Shown here: positions 22,057 through 31,000 of the stretch, one piece after another
Numbering within the stretch: position 1 is the stretch's first letter
Layout: each line of letters opens with the position of its first letter
Virus record (IMG/VR): IMGVR_UViG_3300029448_000009
Coordinates: 21,155-85,154 of that record
Strand: one strand, 5' to 3'
Origin: a virus
DNA length: 64,000 nt
Notes under the pieces: generated by a model
Told to the model about the DNA's origin: nothing
The model's database searches: none
Seen by the model: the letters and a program-made list of their open reading frames with translations, nothing else
Translations under genes and position numbers: made by a program

Positions 22057-24887
22057 GTATTAAAACAATTGATCGAGACATCCAAAGTGGACAAGAGGGT
22101 GTCAAGAAGAAAATCAACAAAGGTGCTGAAAAGCTAGTCTTTGACATTCTTCAAGCGTCTCAGTACTCCCAGCCAATTCCATCAACAGTTAGAGAGTTAA
22201 CTACAAATGCATGTGACTCTCAACGTGAGAAGGAAATGGCCATAGAGATACTAAGAGGTACAAAGAAAGCAGAAGACTACTATATTCAGCGAGAAGGAGA
22301 AGCTTACACAGATAGTAACTTTGATCTTTCATATTATAATTTGTCACATTTAAATACAGGATCAAAAACAGTTCACCTTAAATACAAAGAAAATGAAGGT
22401 ACAGGTTTTTGTGATAAGTTTAGTGTTACAGATTTTGGTGTGGGTATAGGAGATAGAAGGTTAGAAGGGGTTCTAGAACTAGGTTATTCTACGAAAAGAA
22501 ATACTAGTGAGAACTTTGGCGCATTTGGTTTGGGTGCAAAAGTCGCACTCTCAACAGGCGTTGATTTCTATACTATAGAAACTGCACATAATGGTAAAAG
22601 GTTTAAATGTAATTGTTACAATTATAAAACAGATTTTATTATACCTAAGTTTAATTTAACAACTGGTAAAGAAAATCCATTTGTAACATTTTCAGATGGA
22701 ACTAAAGTTTATTATGAACCAACGGATAGTGCAAACTTTACTACAATAAGTTTTGGTGTAAAAAGACATAATAGATCTAGATTTAGAGATGCTGTAGAAG
22801 AACAGTTACTATATATAGACAATGTTGTGTTTGAAATAGAGGACCAAGAGGGTGATATAGAAAACGTAAATTTTCATGCTGAAGTATTACATAATTCTAA
22901 GAATCTTATTATTTCTGATAGTTATGTATTTAGTAGACCGCATATTATGATTGTAAAAGATGAAAATGCTTCTACAGGTATTAATTATGGTCATATTAAC
23001 TTTAGAGAACTAGAAATGGAGGGCCTTTATGGTGCTGTTGCATTTAAATGTCCTATGAGACAAGTAATGAGAGATCCAGACACTGGTGAAGAAATTGTTC
23101 TTCAAGAAGGTGTGGACGTTACTCCGTCTCGTGAGAAAGTTATATGGAACGAGTCTACTAAAGACTATGTACAAAATTTAATTAAGCAAGCTGCTTTTGA
23201 GGCTACTGAATTGGTTCAAGATAAGCTTGATGAAAGTGATTTTGTTAAATGGATTTACAAATGTAAAAATGTAATGCATCATAGTAAGTTTGATACGGAC
23301 GACACAAAAGATTTAGTTCTTAGTAAAATGGCTAATATTATTGACAAAGATATGTTGTCTCCATACTTTCCTGGTAATAAAGATATCAAGTTTGGTACTC
23401 TTCAAAAAGTGTTTGGTAAAAAAACCAACATTAAGAAGATTACTATAGAAAGAGATTGGAATACCAAGAAAGAAACTGTTAAAAGACAAGATCTTGAGTC
23501 TTGGGAACAGTTTGGTTATAACAGTAATAAAATCTATATCAAAGGATTAGAAACTCAATTTCATTGGCATGCTGATTCTTATGTACTAAAACAATTGTCA
23601 ACTGGTGATACTTTGTATGTTGTTACTGAAACAGATGGTACAGATACTGAACGTATTGCTGCTATAGGTAACATTGCCGATGACAATGAACGTGCAAGGC
23701 AAATGAAGTTTTATCAAAAAGATAAAAAACGTGTTCAAGATGCTATGGCGGAACTTAGAAATTCAGAAGCTATTTCATATTATGAAGATATTGAGGTAGA
23801 CGAAGAGTGGTTGGCTGAATATAAGAAAACAGCTAAGCAAAGAGAAGAAGTTGCGGCAATGTCTTATATGAGTCCAGAAGAGCGACGTAAGATACAAGAA
23901 CGTATGGTAGCATATACTTTACGTGAATGTATTAAATACAAAAACTCTTCTACTGCTAGCCCAACAGGCTATATATGGGATAAGGTAGAGCCTAGAACGT
24001 CTGATCTTATGAATACAGAAACTGTTACATATTATGGCACTAAAGAAGATGAAGATGCTTTAATATTAGCAGCTAATATTCTTAAGCGTCAGAATCCTAC
24101 GCACAATGAAGTATGGCCAAACAGGCGTAATCAATATGATGAGCAAGATGGTAGACCTGTTTATTTTTGGGAATATCCTCCTACTAGAAGTTACTCTGGT
24201 GATGAGCCTCAAGAAGGCTATTTGGATAAACCAAACTTAGAATGGGATAGACCACAGCTTATTAGAGTTAACTCTAAAGTAGCTAAACACATGGCAACTA
24301 ATCCTAATTGTAGGCATATTGATGAGTTCTTTTACACGGCTACTGATACTAATCATTTTAGTGTAGATCCTGCTATTGTTAAATGGTATACAGGTTATTG
24401 CATGAGACTTGAAAATGACAAGTTTATGGGTAATATGAAAGCTATTAACAAAGAGATGTATGAAAACTATGAAGAAATTCAAGAGTATATTTCATCTACA
24501 ACAGGATTTCACTCAATAAAAAACTACTTGGAGAAACCTCAGATGAAGATGTTTAAGAAAATGATAGAATTTAATGCATTTCTTGACTCTCTTAATCAAG
24601 ATGATCCAAATGCTGTTAAAACTAAAGCTAGAGAACTTTTTGTATTTACAGACGTAACATGTAACAATGTTGTAGACAAAGATGTAATTATAGCTTTTGA
24701 GGATTTGCTATTGTATTTAGAACCTATTGCTTTATTTTTAAATTCTATTGACGATATACAGAATAAAATAGAAAATAATGATACAGGTAATGAATACTCT
24801 AAACAGCTTAACGAGTATCTCAAATTTAAACAAAGATTGGGTTGGAAACCACCCATCAATTTATTAACTTTAAACAAAAATAATTAA
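22053..24887 (+). CDS. rIIA-like protein with GHKL ATPase domain
   Basis: The 944-aa product starts with a GHKL ATP-binding domain. The N box VRELTTNACDSQ (E48, N52), the G1 motif VTDFGVGIG (D127) and the G2 motif NFGAFGLGAKVALS are all intact. The remaining 700 residues are mixed and helical. This matches the phage rIIA family found beside rIIB. In T4 the pair governs rapid lysis and exclusion by the lambda Rex system; in other phages its role is unclear. Followed three bases later by the rIIB-like gene. The motif set is strong, the cellular role is not. Confidence 0.85.
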   Translation: MSIKTIDRDIQSGQEGVKKKINKGAEKLVFDILQASQYSQPIPSTVRELTTNACDSQREKEMAIEILRGTKKAEDYYIQREGEAYTDSNFDLSYYNLSHLNTGSKTVHLKYKENEGTGFCDKFSVTDFGVGIGDRRLEGVLELGYSTKRNTSENFGAFGLGAKVALSTGVDFYTIETAHNGKRFKCNCYNYKTDFIIPKFNLTTGKENPFVTFSDGTKVYYEPTDSANFTTISFGVKRHNRSRFRDAVEEQLLYIDNVVFEIEDQEGDIENVNFHAEVLHNSKNLIISDSYVFSRPHIMIVKDENASTGINYGHINFRELEMEGLYGAVAFKCPMRQVMRDPDTGEEIVLQEGVDVTPSREKVIWNESTKDYVQNLIKQAAFEATELVQDKLDESDFVKWIYKCKNVMHHSKFDTDDTKDLVLSKMANIIDKDMLSPYFPGNKDIKFGTLQKVFGKKTNIKKITIERDWNTKKETVKRQDLESWEQFGYNSNKIYIKGLETQFHWHADSYVLKQLSTGDTLYVVTETDGTDTERIAAIGNIADDNERARQMKFYQKDKKRVQDAMAELRNSEAISYYEDIEVDEEWLAEYKKTAKQREEVAAMSYMSPEERRKIQERMVAYTLRECIKYKNSSTASPTGYIWDKVEPRTSDLMNTETVTYYGTKEDEDALILAANILKRQNPTHNEVWPNRRNQYDEQDGRPVYFWEYPPTRSYSGDEPQEGYLDKPNLEWDRPQLIRVNSKVAKHMATNPNCRHIDEFFYTATDTNHFSVDPAIVKWYTGYCMRLENDKFMGNMKAINKEMYENYEEIQEYISSTTGFHSIKNYLEKPQMKMFKKMIEFNAFLDSLNQDDPNAVKTKARELFVFTDVTCNNVVDKDVIIAFEDLLLYLEPIALFLNSIDDIQNKIENNDTGNEYSKQLNEYLKFKQRLGWKPPINLLTLNKNN

Positions 24888-24889
24888 TT

Positions 24890-26068
24890 ATGATTTCAAT
24901 AAATGTTATCGATGACAAGATCTCAGGATCTTATGGTGACAAGACATTTTGTATAGACTTTAACAAAGAAGTCTATACAAAAATGTTGGAATTAGCAGAA
25001 AAAGCTAATACCGCAGTCACAATGGAGGACTACAAAGCTGTGTTAAAGCAGTTTGAACCTCTTACAGTTCAAGATTATACTAAAACTGTTCAAGATAAGT
25101 GTGAATTTATTCATGTAAATAAAAGTACAGGTGAATTCTTCTTACAACACAACAATGTAGTATCGTCTATACCTATGCCTGAAGCATTGGTAGAAAGAAT
25201 CTATGAGTCTATGGACAAAGGATTAGATTTTATGCCACTAGTTAAAATGTGGACTAGATGGTTAAGAAACCCTGTTCTTCGTACTAAAATGAAGAAAGGA
25301 TGGGGCAAAGAATTTTGTGAAAGATTCTTTAGTTACATTAATCTTAAATATGTTCACCCGGTTCTTAAGAAAGAGCTAATGGAAGAGCACGGTTTAAGTG
25401 AAGAAGTTGCAGAAAGAAGAGCTACTATGTATCAAATGAAAATAACCAAAGAAGGTTTACTAAATGGTTACAAAGTATCTACTGAGATTCTAACTAAATT
25501 TAAACAAGATGAAGACGGTGAAGTTCAAGAAGTACCAAGGTACAAAAGAACATTTAACGTTGACACTGGTGAAATTGAGTCAGAAGGATTACCAGAACAT
25601 GTAGAAGACAGATTGTTTCAGCCTGCTATTATGGGCTCAAGCGGTGATGCTTTTTACTGTGAAGGTAGTAATGGTTATGCTAACCCACAACACTTTATAA
25701 AAGTTGGTTGTACTCATAGATTACCTGATTGGAGCTATGTTAACACTAATGATCGTATATCATGTGTTAAAGGTCTTCATTTTGGTGGTCTAGAATACAT
25801 TAACTGTATAGGTGGTGAGATACATAACATTTTTGTAGATCCAATGCATATTGGTGCAGTACCTGATGACGAAACAGGTGCAGCTAGATGTCTTCAATAT
25901 TTTGTACACTCTTCTTTAGCAGGTGTAAATGGTTCTATATATCATAGTTCTACTTATGCAGCTAAAACTGATGAGCAGTGGGCAGAAATGCGCGCTAAGA
26001 TTGTAGAAGAATACGACGCTTCTACTATAGAGAGTGGTAAAGAGGTTGGTGAGTTAACTAACCTTTAA
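24890..26068 (+). CDS. rIIB-like protein
   Basis: The 392-aa product has the rIIB-like C-terminal core CVKGLHFGGLEYINCIGG, then IFVDPMHIGAVPDDETGAAR, as found in proteins next to rIIA. The N-terminal 200 residues are helical and charged. The pairing with the preceding GHKL protein supports the call. It would act with rIIA at the membrane or on DNA metabolism; no enzymatic motif is visible. A long hairpin follows its stop. Confidence 0.8.
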   Translation: MISINVIDDKISGSYGDKTFCIDFNKEVYTKMLELAEKANTAVTMEDYKAVLKQFEPLTVQDYTKTVQDKCEFIHVNKSTGEFFLQHNNVVSSIPMPEALVERIYESMDKGLDFMPLVKMWTRWLRNPVLRTKMKKGWGKEFCERFFSYINLKYVHPVLKKELMEEHGLSEEVAERRATMYQMKITKEGLLNGYKVSTEILTKFKQDEDGEVQEVPRYKRTFNVDTGEIESEGLPEHVEDRLFQPAIMGSSGDAFYCEGSNGYANPQHFIKVGCTHRLPDWSYVNTNDRISCVKGLHFGGLEYINCIGGEIHNIFVDPMHIGAVPDDETGAARCLQYFVHSSLAGVNGSIYHSSTYAAKTDEQWAEMRAKIVEEYDASTIESGKEVGELTNL

Positions 26069-26078
26069 ATATTAATAT

Positions 26079-26145
26079 AATAGAGTATATACTTAGACTG
26101 TTTAAAAATTAAGGTCTTTTCCGCAGTGTAAGTATATACTTTATT
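26079..26145 (+). promoter_or_regulatory. Long hairpin between rIIB-like and exonuclease genes
   Basis: Bases 26079-26095 pair with 26129-26145 over 17 bp (one G-T), containing AGTATATACTTA/TAAGTATATACT. ACTG/CAGT (26097-26100 with 26124-26127) extends the stem. The loop contains AAGGTCTTTTCCG. There is no T-run, so an RNA-processing or translation-control structure is as likely as a terminator. Confidence 0.6.
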
Positions 26146-26160
26146 ATTAAATTTAAAGAT

Positions 26161-26934
26161 ATGGAAGAACTAGATATATTGCAAATTCCAGACGATGGTC
26201 CAGTTGCACTAATAGATGCAGACAGTTTATTATATTACGAAATGGGTAAGCCAACACTAGAAGAGGCTATCCAAGGTATAAATAATAGATTGCTTCACAT
26301 GCTAGCAATGTGCGGGACTAGCAAGTACGCAGGATTTTTAACTTTATCAAGATGTTTTAGATATGAAGTTGCAAAAACTAAAGCCTATAAACATAATAGA
26401 AAAGGAGGTTCTAAACCTATTATTTTTTATGCTTTACGGGAGTATCTACAACAGGAGTGGAAAATGGAGGCCGTTAGAGGCTTAGAAGCAGACGATCTTG
26501 TTGCAGTGCATGCTAAACCTAGTGGAACCATTGTTTGTAGCCCAGATAAGGACGTTCTTTATCAAGTAGCAGGTAAACATTTTAATTTTAGAACTAATGA
26601 ATTTATAAAGACTTCAAAACTAGAAGCTAATAAATTTCTTTGGAAACAAACATTAATGGGTGATGCTACAGACGGGATAGAAGGAATTCCTAAAGTGGGA
26701 CCTAAAACTGCAGATAATTTATTAAAGAAGGTAACAAAAGGATTTGAAAAAATAGTAATAGAAAAGTATGTTGAAAAATTTGGATATTACGAAGGAGTTT
26801 GTAAGTTTGCTGAGACATTTAAGCTTGTACATATATTAAAAACATATGAACAAGTAGAAAATGCAATAGGACTAGACTTATCAGGATCTCTTCAAGTTCA
26901 TGATATTAAACATTTAAATATTAATTATGGTTAA
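26161..26934 (+). CDS. 5'-3' exonuclease / flap endonuclease-like
   Basis: The 257-aa product has the FEN/5' nuclease set: opening ALIDADSLLYYE, a basic arch YKHNRKGG, acidic LEADDLVA, SPDKDVLYQV, and the helix-hairpin-helix GDATDGIEGIPKVGPKTA. It supplies the primer-removal/5' exonuclease activity lacking from the separate family A polymerase. It follows a long hairpin and overlaps the next gene by eight bases. Confidence 0.9.
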   Translation: MEELDILQIPDDGPVALIDADSLLYYEMGKPTLEEAIQGINNRLLHMLAMCGTSKYAGFLTLSRCFRYEVAKTKAYKHNRKGGSKPIIFYALREYLQQEWKMEAVRGLEADDLVAVHAKPSGTIVCSPDKDVLYQVAGKHFNFRTNEFIKTSKLEANKFLWKQTLMGDATDGIEGIPKVGPKTADNLLKKVTKGFEKIVIEKYVEKFGYYEGVCKFAETFKLVHILKTYEQVENAIGLDLSGSLQVHDIKHLNINYG

Positions 26935-27664
26935 ATGTGAAACTGTTTTATTTAATCCTCTTAATGCGAGGACTGTACGACTTACAGGTGGTACAAAAAC
27001 TATTAACCCTCATGTTTTTGATGCGGAAATAGTCTCTCTAGAAATGCCTACTGACGTAGTGATTTCCACAGGAAAGACTATTTCTATTAAAAATAGAAAG
27101 TATAAAGTTAATTTTATAGATAAACTTTATAAGGGTAATGTTTTGATTTATGATTTGCATGTAGCAAAGCCTAACAAATCAAACATATTTATATTACCAA
27201 TGTTAAGCGGAGAAAGGAATTTGTATTTTTACAATACACACCTGGTTAACGTTTTTATAGGGACTGTTCAACAAAAAGGATGTATTGCTTTATTGTATAG
27301 ATGGAGCAAAGATCCTTTATTTTTAAAGTTTGAAGCCGCTGTAAAACAATTTAGAAGTTATATAGATATGGAGGACCACGATGAATACGTATTGTATTTA
27401 TTTGATGTTCCGTCAGGACAAAAACAAAACTACAAGAAATTTATAAACGGAAAATACTCAGAGTTAAGCACAAAATATAAAACACAATTACTTAAATTTC
27501 ATGGAATGAATATAGATAGTCAAATAGGACAAATCTTATTTAAAAGTGAAAAACGAAAACACAGACTGGAAACTATGTTAGGATGTATACTAAGCGATGA
27601 AGCAGAATTGTATAGTATTATAAATCCAAAAAAAGAATTATTTAATCCTAAAAACTATTTATAA
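26927..27664 (+). CDS. Hypothetical protein, 245 aa
   Basis: Unrecognised by function, but it has the feel of a conserved phage protein: a beta-rich N-terminus, then FYNTHLVNVFIG, CIALLYRWSKDPLFLKFEAA, and a charged C-terminal helical region ending with ELYSIINPKKELFNPKNYL. No catalytic motif is evident. Coupled on both sides (eight-base overlap before, TAATG after) to replication genes. Confidence 0.7.
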   Translation: MVKCETVLFNPLNARTVRLTGGTKTINPHVFDAEIVSLEMPTDVVISTGKTISIKNRKYKVNFIDKLYKGNVLIYDLHVAKPNKSNIFILPMLSGERNLYFYNTHLVNVFIGTVQQKGCIALLYRWSKDPLFLKFEAAVKQFRSYIDMEDHDEYVLYLFDVPSGQKQNYKKFINGKYSELSTKYKTQLLKFHGMNIDSQIGQILFKSEKRKHRLETMLGCILSDEAELYSIINPKKELFNPKNYL

Positions 27665-27981
27665 TGAAATTTGATGATAAACTAGACAAACAAGTAAAAA
27701 AAATTACTGACTTACTAAAATTCAAAAACAAGTCATATGGTAACAGTGCATTAGAACCAGCTAATATCTTTAGCCAAGCTAATGCCATCGACTCTCTATC
27801 TGCAAGGATAGATGATAAATTGATGCGCATTAAAAATAAAGGGATTTACGATGCAACTGAAGATACAGTCAAAGACTTAATAGGTTATTTGCTACTGTTA
27901 CTTATGGCTATTGAAGAAAGAGAATTAGAAATAAAGAATGAGTCTAAAACCTCTTTCGCTAATTCCACTCTTCAAGTTTAA
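27664..27981 (+). CDS. DUF1599 / nucleotide-modification-associated helical protein
   Basis: The 105-aa product has the pattern FKNKSYGNSALEPANIF, then SARIDDKLMRI, then EDTVKDLIGYLLLLLMAI. This matches the all-alpha DUF1599/Nmad1-type domain, a MazG-like fold associated with nucleotide modification or pyrophosphohydrolysis. Acidic residues in DDK and EDTVKD could bind metal. It is the last gene of the rightward block and runs up to the convergent terminator. Confidence 0.7.
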   Translation: MKFDDKLDKQVKKITDLLKFKNKSYGNSALEPANIFSQANAIDSLSARIDDKLMRIKNKGIYDATEDTVKDLIGYLLLLLMAIEERELEIKNESKTSFANSTLQV

Positions 27982-27987
27982 TTTAGG

Positions 27988-28018
27988 AGGGCCTTTCAAT
28001 TTCAAGGGAGGCCCTTTT
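27988..28018. terminator. Two-sided terminator at the convergence of the blocks
   Basis: AGGGCC (27988-27993) pairs with GGCCCT (28010-28015), with inner weak pairs and a loop of about 8 nt. TTTTAT follows on the plus strand; the minus side has a less perfect T-rich flank. It lies between the last rightward gene and the stop codon of the last leftward gene, whose TAA overlaps the T-run. Confidence 0.85.
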
Positions 28019-31000
28019 ATATTCTTGTTACGTATGGATTATTCTTATCTTGATCGTAAACCTCAAGAACTCTTCTTAATTGCGACCATCCTGGTACAAA
28101 CTTTAAAGTATGATAAAACATAGGAGTCTTATCTCTTTTGTTTTCTGGTATTATACTTAACATTTCTAACGACTCTGTCCATCCATTATTTACAACTTTT
28201 ATACTATCTGTAAACAATCCTGTTAACGGTATAAGGCCTCTAGTAAATGTAGCAAACTCTACAGGATTTAATGTAAAACCTAATTCCATTTGAGTTCTTG
28301 CTAATAACATGTACATCTTTCTACTTAACCATGTTTTATTTTTAAACTTCTCATCATCTGGACCTACTCCCATTCCCATAGCCATCGCTGCTATATACAT
28401 TCCCAATAACGCTCTTATTTCCGCTAACGTTCTTTTAACAGATCGTTGCCTCATTCTTAAAAACTCTTTAAATGGTATATTTTGTAACCGTTTATCTGTT
28501 TGATTTCTTTTCCACCTTTCAAATTCTGTTTCAGCTGCTTTTGTTCTACTTTTAAATTTCTTTTCCATAGCAGGTGTCCACTTCCCTTCTTTTTCTAATT
28601 TTGCTTTTTCTGCTGGATCCGTAATAAATTTATTTAAAAATGCTAATTGAGTTATAGCATCTAATCCTTTTTGTAAAGAGCCCTGTAAAATTGTTTTAAA
28701 TCCTAATTCTTCTCTTAATAAAGTTTTTCCATGCGATCCTGTTCCTAATCCTTTTAAGAATCCCCAATATCTACCTTCTTCTAATACTTTTAATACATCA
28801 TTATATTTTCTATCCCCAAATCTAGACTCAACTACTCCTGGCATCCAACTTTTAAACTGCATCATTATTTGTCCTGTTAAAGATGTACTAAATGCTGTTA
28901 TGTTTTCGTCACTCATTTCCCCTTTTATCTTTCTAGCCATTGCTTTTACCCTTAATCTAAAATCTTCATAAGACGATTGAGTTAATCCTTCAATTATTAA
29001 ATTACCTTCTTTATGATTTTTTGAAAAACTTTCCCATAACGACTTTGTTCCTGCAGGAAGATCGACAAGTCTTTGTAAAACACCCTCTTTATCAATACCA
29101 TGGTTTTGTGCCATAGCTACTGTTATCATACCATCTATATTTTCATCTGGATTTCTTAATGGAGCATACCAGTTATTTAAGTCTAACCATTTATTAGAAG
29201 CTTTTGCAGACAAATCTCTAGCTTTTTGCCAAGTTAATCCTGATTGAAAAGGGTCTATATACTGAACTAATGCATGCCACGCTTTATTTTGATCTGTTCC
29301 CAGCTGTATAAAAGCTTTTCTTGCTATATTTAATTGTTTATTATTATAATGTACACCATCTATACCGTTATAAAAAGCGTTAAAACCCCCTGTAATTCTA
29401 GCTGCTATACCTGGAATAACTGCAAATCCTAATACTTTTGCAGAGTATATAGATTGTAAAGTTTTAATTGTTTTTATTTTACTTATACCCAACATTGTAC
29501 TATCTTCATCTTGTATTTTTTGTCCGTACAAATAAAAATTTATAAACTTATCATAGGTTGCTAATAATTCTGGAGACGCGTCTTGTTTTCTAATTTCTGA
29601 TCCTTGATATTGTAATTGTCCTTTTTTAGTTACAGCTTCTCCTCTTTCTATAACCATCTCTTTTAGCCCCATAACATAAGATTCTATTTCTCCCATGTGT
29701 TTATGATTATAAAGACTTGTTGCTAATAAATATAAAGACTTAGATAGATCTGTGGATTTCATTCCAGCAGCTACCTCTCCATGACTATTTGTTAAATCAT
29801 TTAAATATGGTAAAGGTATTTGACTTATCATTGAGCCGTCATTGTTATAATTAAACACACCCATTGTTTCTGTTTCTTCTTTAATCATAAAACTTCTCGA
29901 CAGGGCATCAGCCATTTCATTCATTCCTTTAAATCCTAATCCATTATTTAATAAAGATTCCATCATGTCGTCTTTTACATTAGCTATAAAGTTTGGTCCT
30001 ATATTAATATTAGCTTGATTGCTCATATTTTCTATAGTTTCTCTATACTTATTGTAATAATCTAACACAGGTTTATTAGCTGCTATACGTTTAAATTTTT
30101 CAGAATAATTGTCTTGAGGATTTTTAGGTTCTAAAAACATTCCCCAGTATTGATTTAACCAAGCTTTACCATATAAAGGATCAAAAACGTTGTATTTTTC
30201 ATCCCACCTTTTAATATTTGCTTTTCTTATAGCCATATTTTTAGAAGGTTTAACAACTAATTTACCTTTGTCGTTGTATTCTCTTAGATCTGGATGTAAA
30301 AACTCTTCTCGCGCAATCATATTTTTTCTCATTTGATTGAATTTTTTTCTAGCGCCTTCTTTAATTTTAAAGTTTTCTTTCATCCAAACTTCATCTCCCT
30401 TTTCCTGTTTTGTTTTAATTTGATCTCTAAAATCTTTAGAAAACATAGGAACTAAAGTTTTAAAAATAGTTTCATCTTTTTCATTTTTAGTTTCTTCTAT
30501 TAGTACATCTCTAAAAGCTTCTGTTAAAGTCATCCCATTGTCTTTAGCCCACTTGTTTAACCCTCCATTTCTTTTACCATTCTTATCTTTAGGTCCAAAT
30601 GTAATATCTTGTATTTCTTCATATATACCATCTGTAACTGCTTTTGTTTTATTAAAAGATTGATAGATTTTTTTATATGCAGCTCTAAATGCTGGATGTG
30701 GGAATACATCCATAGTTGTAAAATTCTTACTTAACCATCCTGTAGTTTTAGGAGTTTCTGATAAATCTATATCATCACGTTGTGCTTTTGTAGTAATTTT
30801 TTGCATCCATGCATCTCTAACACGTTGTAAATTATTATTTACAATAGTTGAAGCAGCATTAAAAGCGTCTTGATAATTTCTTGCTTCTTCTTTATTTTTA
30901 GAGTTTTTAAGTTTATCATCAAAATACTTTATTGTTTTATCTGTAATACCTTTAAACAATACAAAATCTTCATATATAGACTTTAAGTCATTTTCATCTA

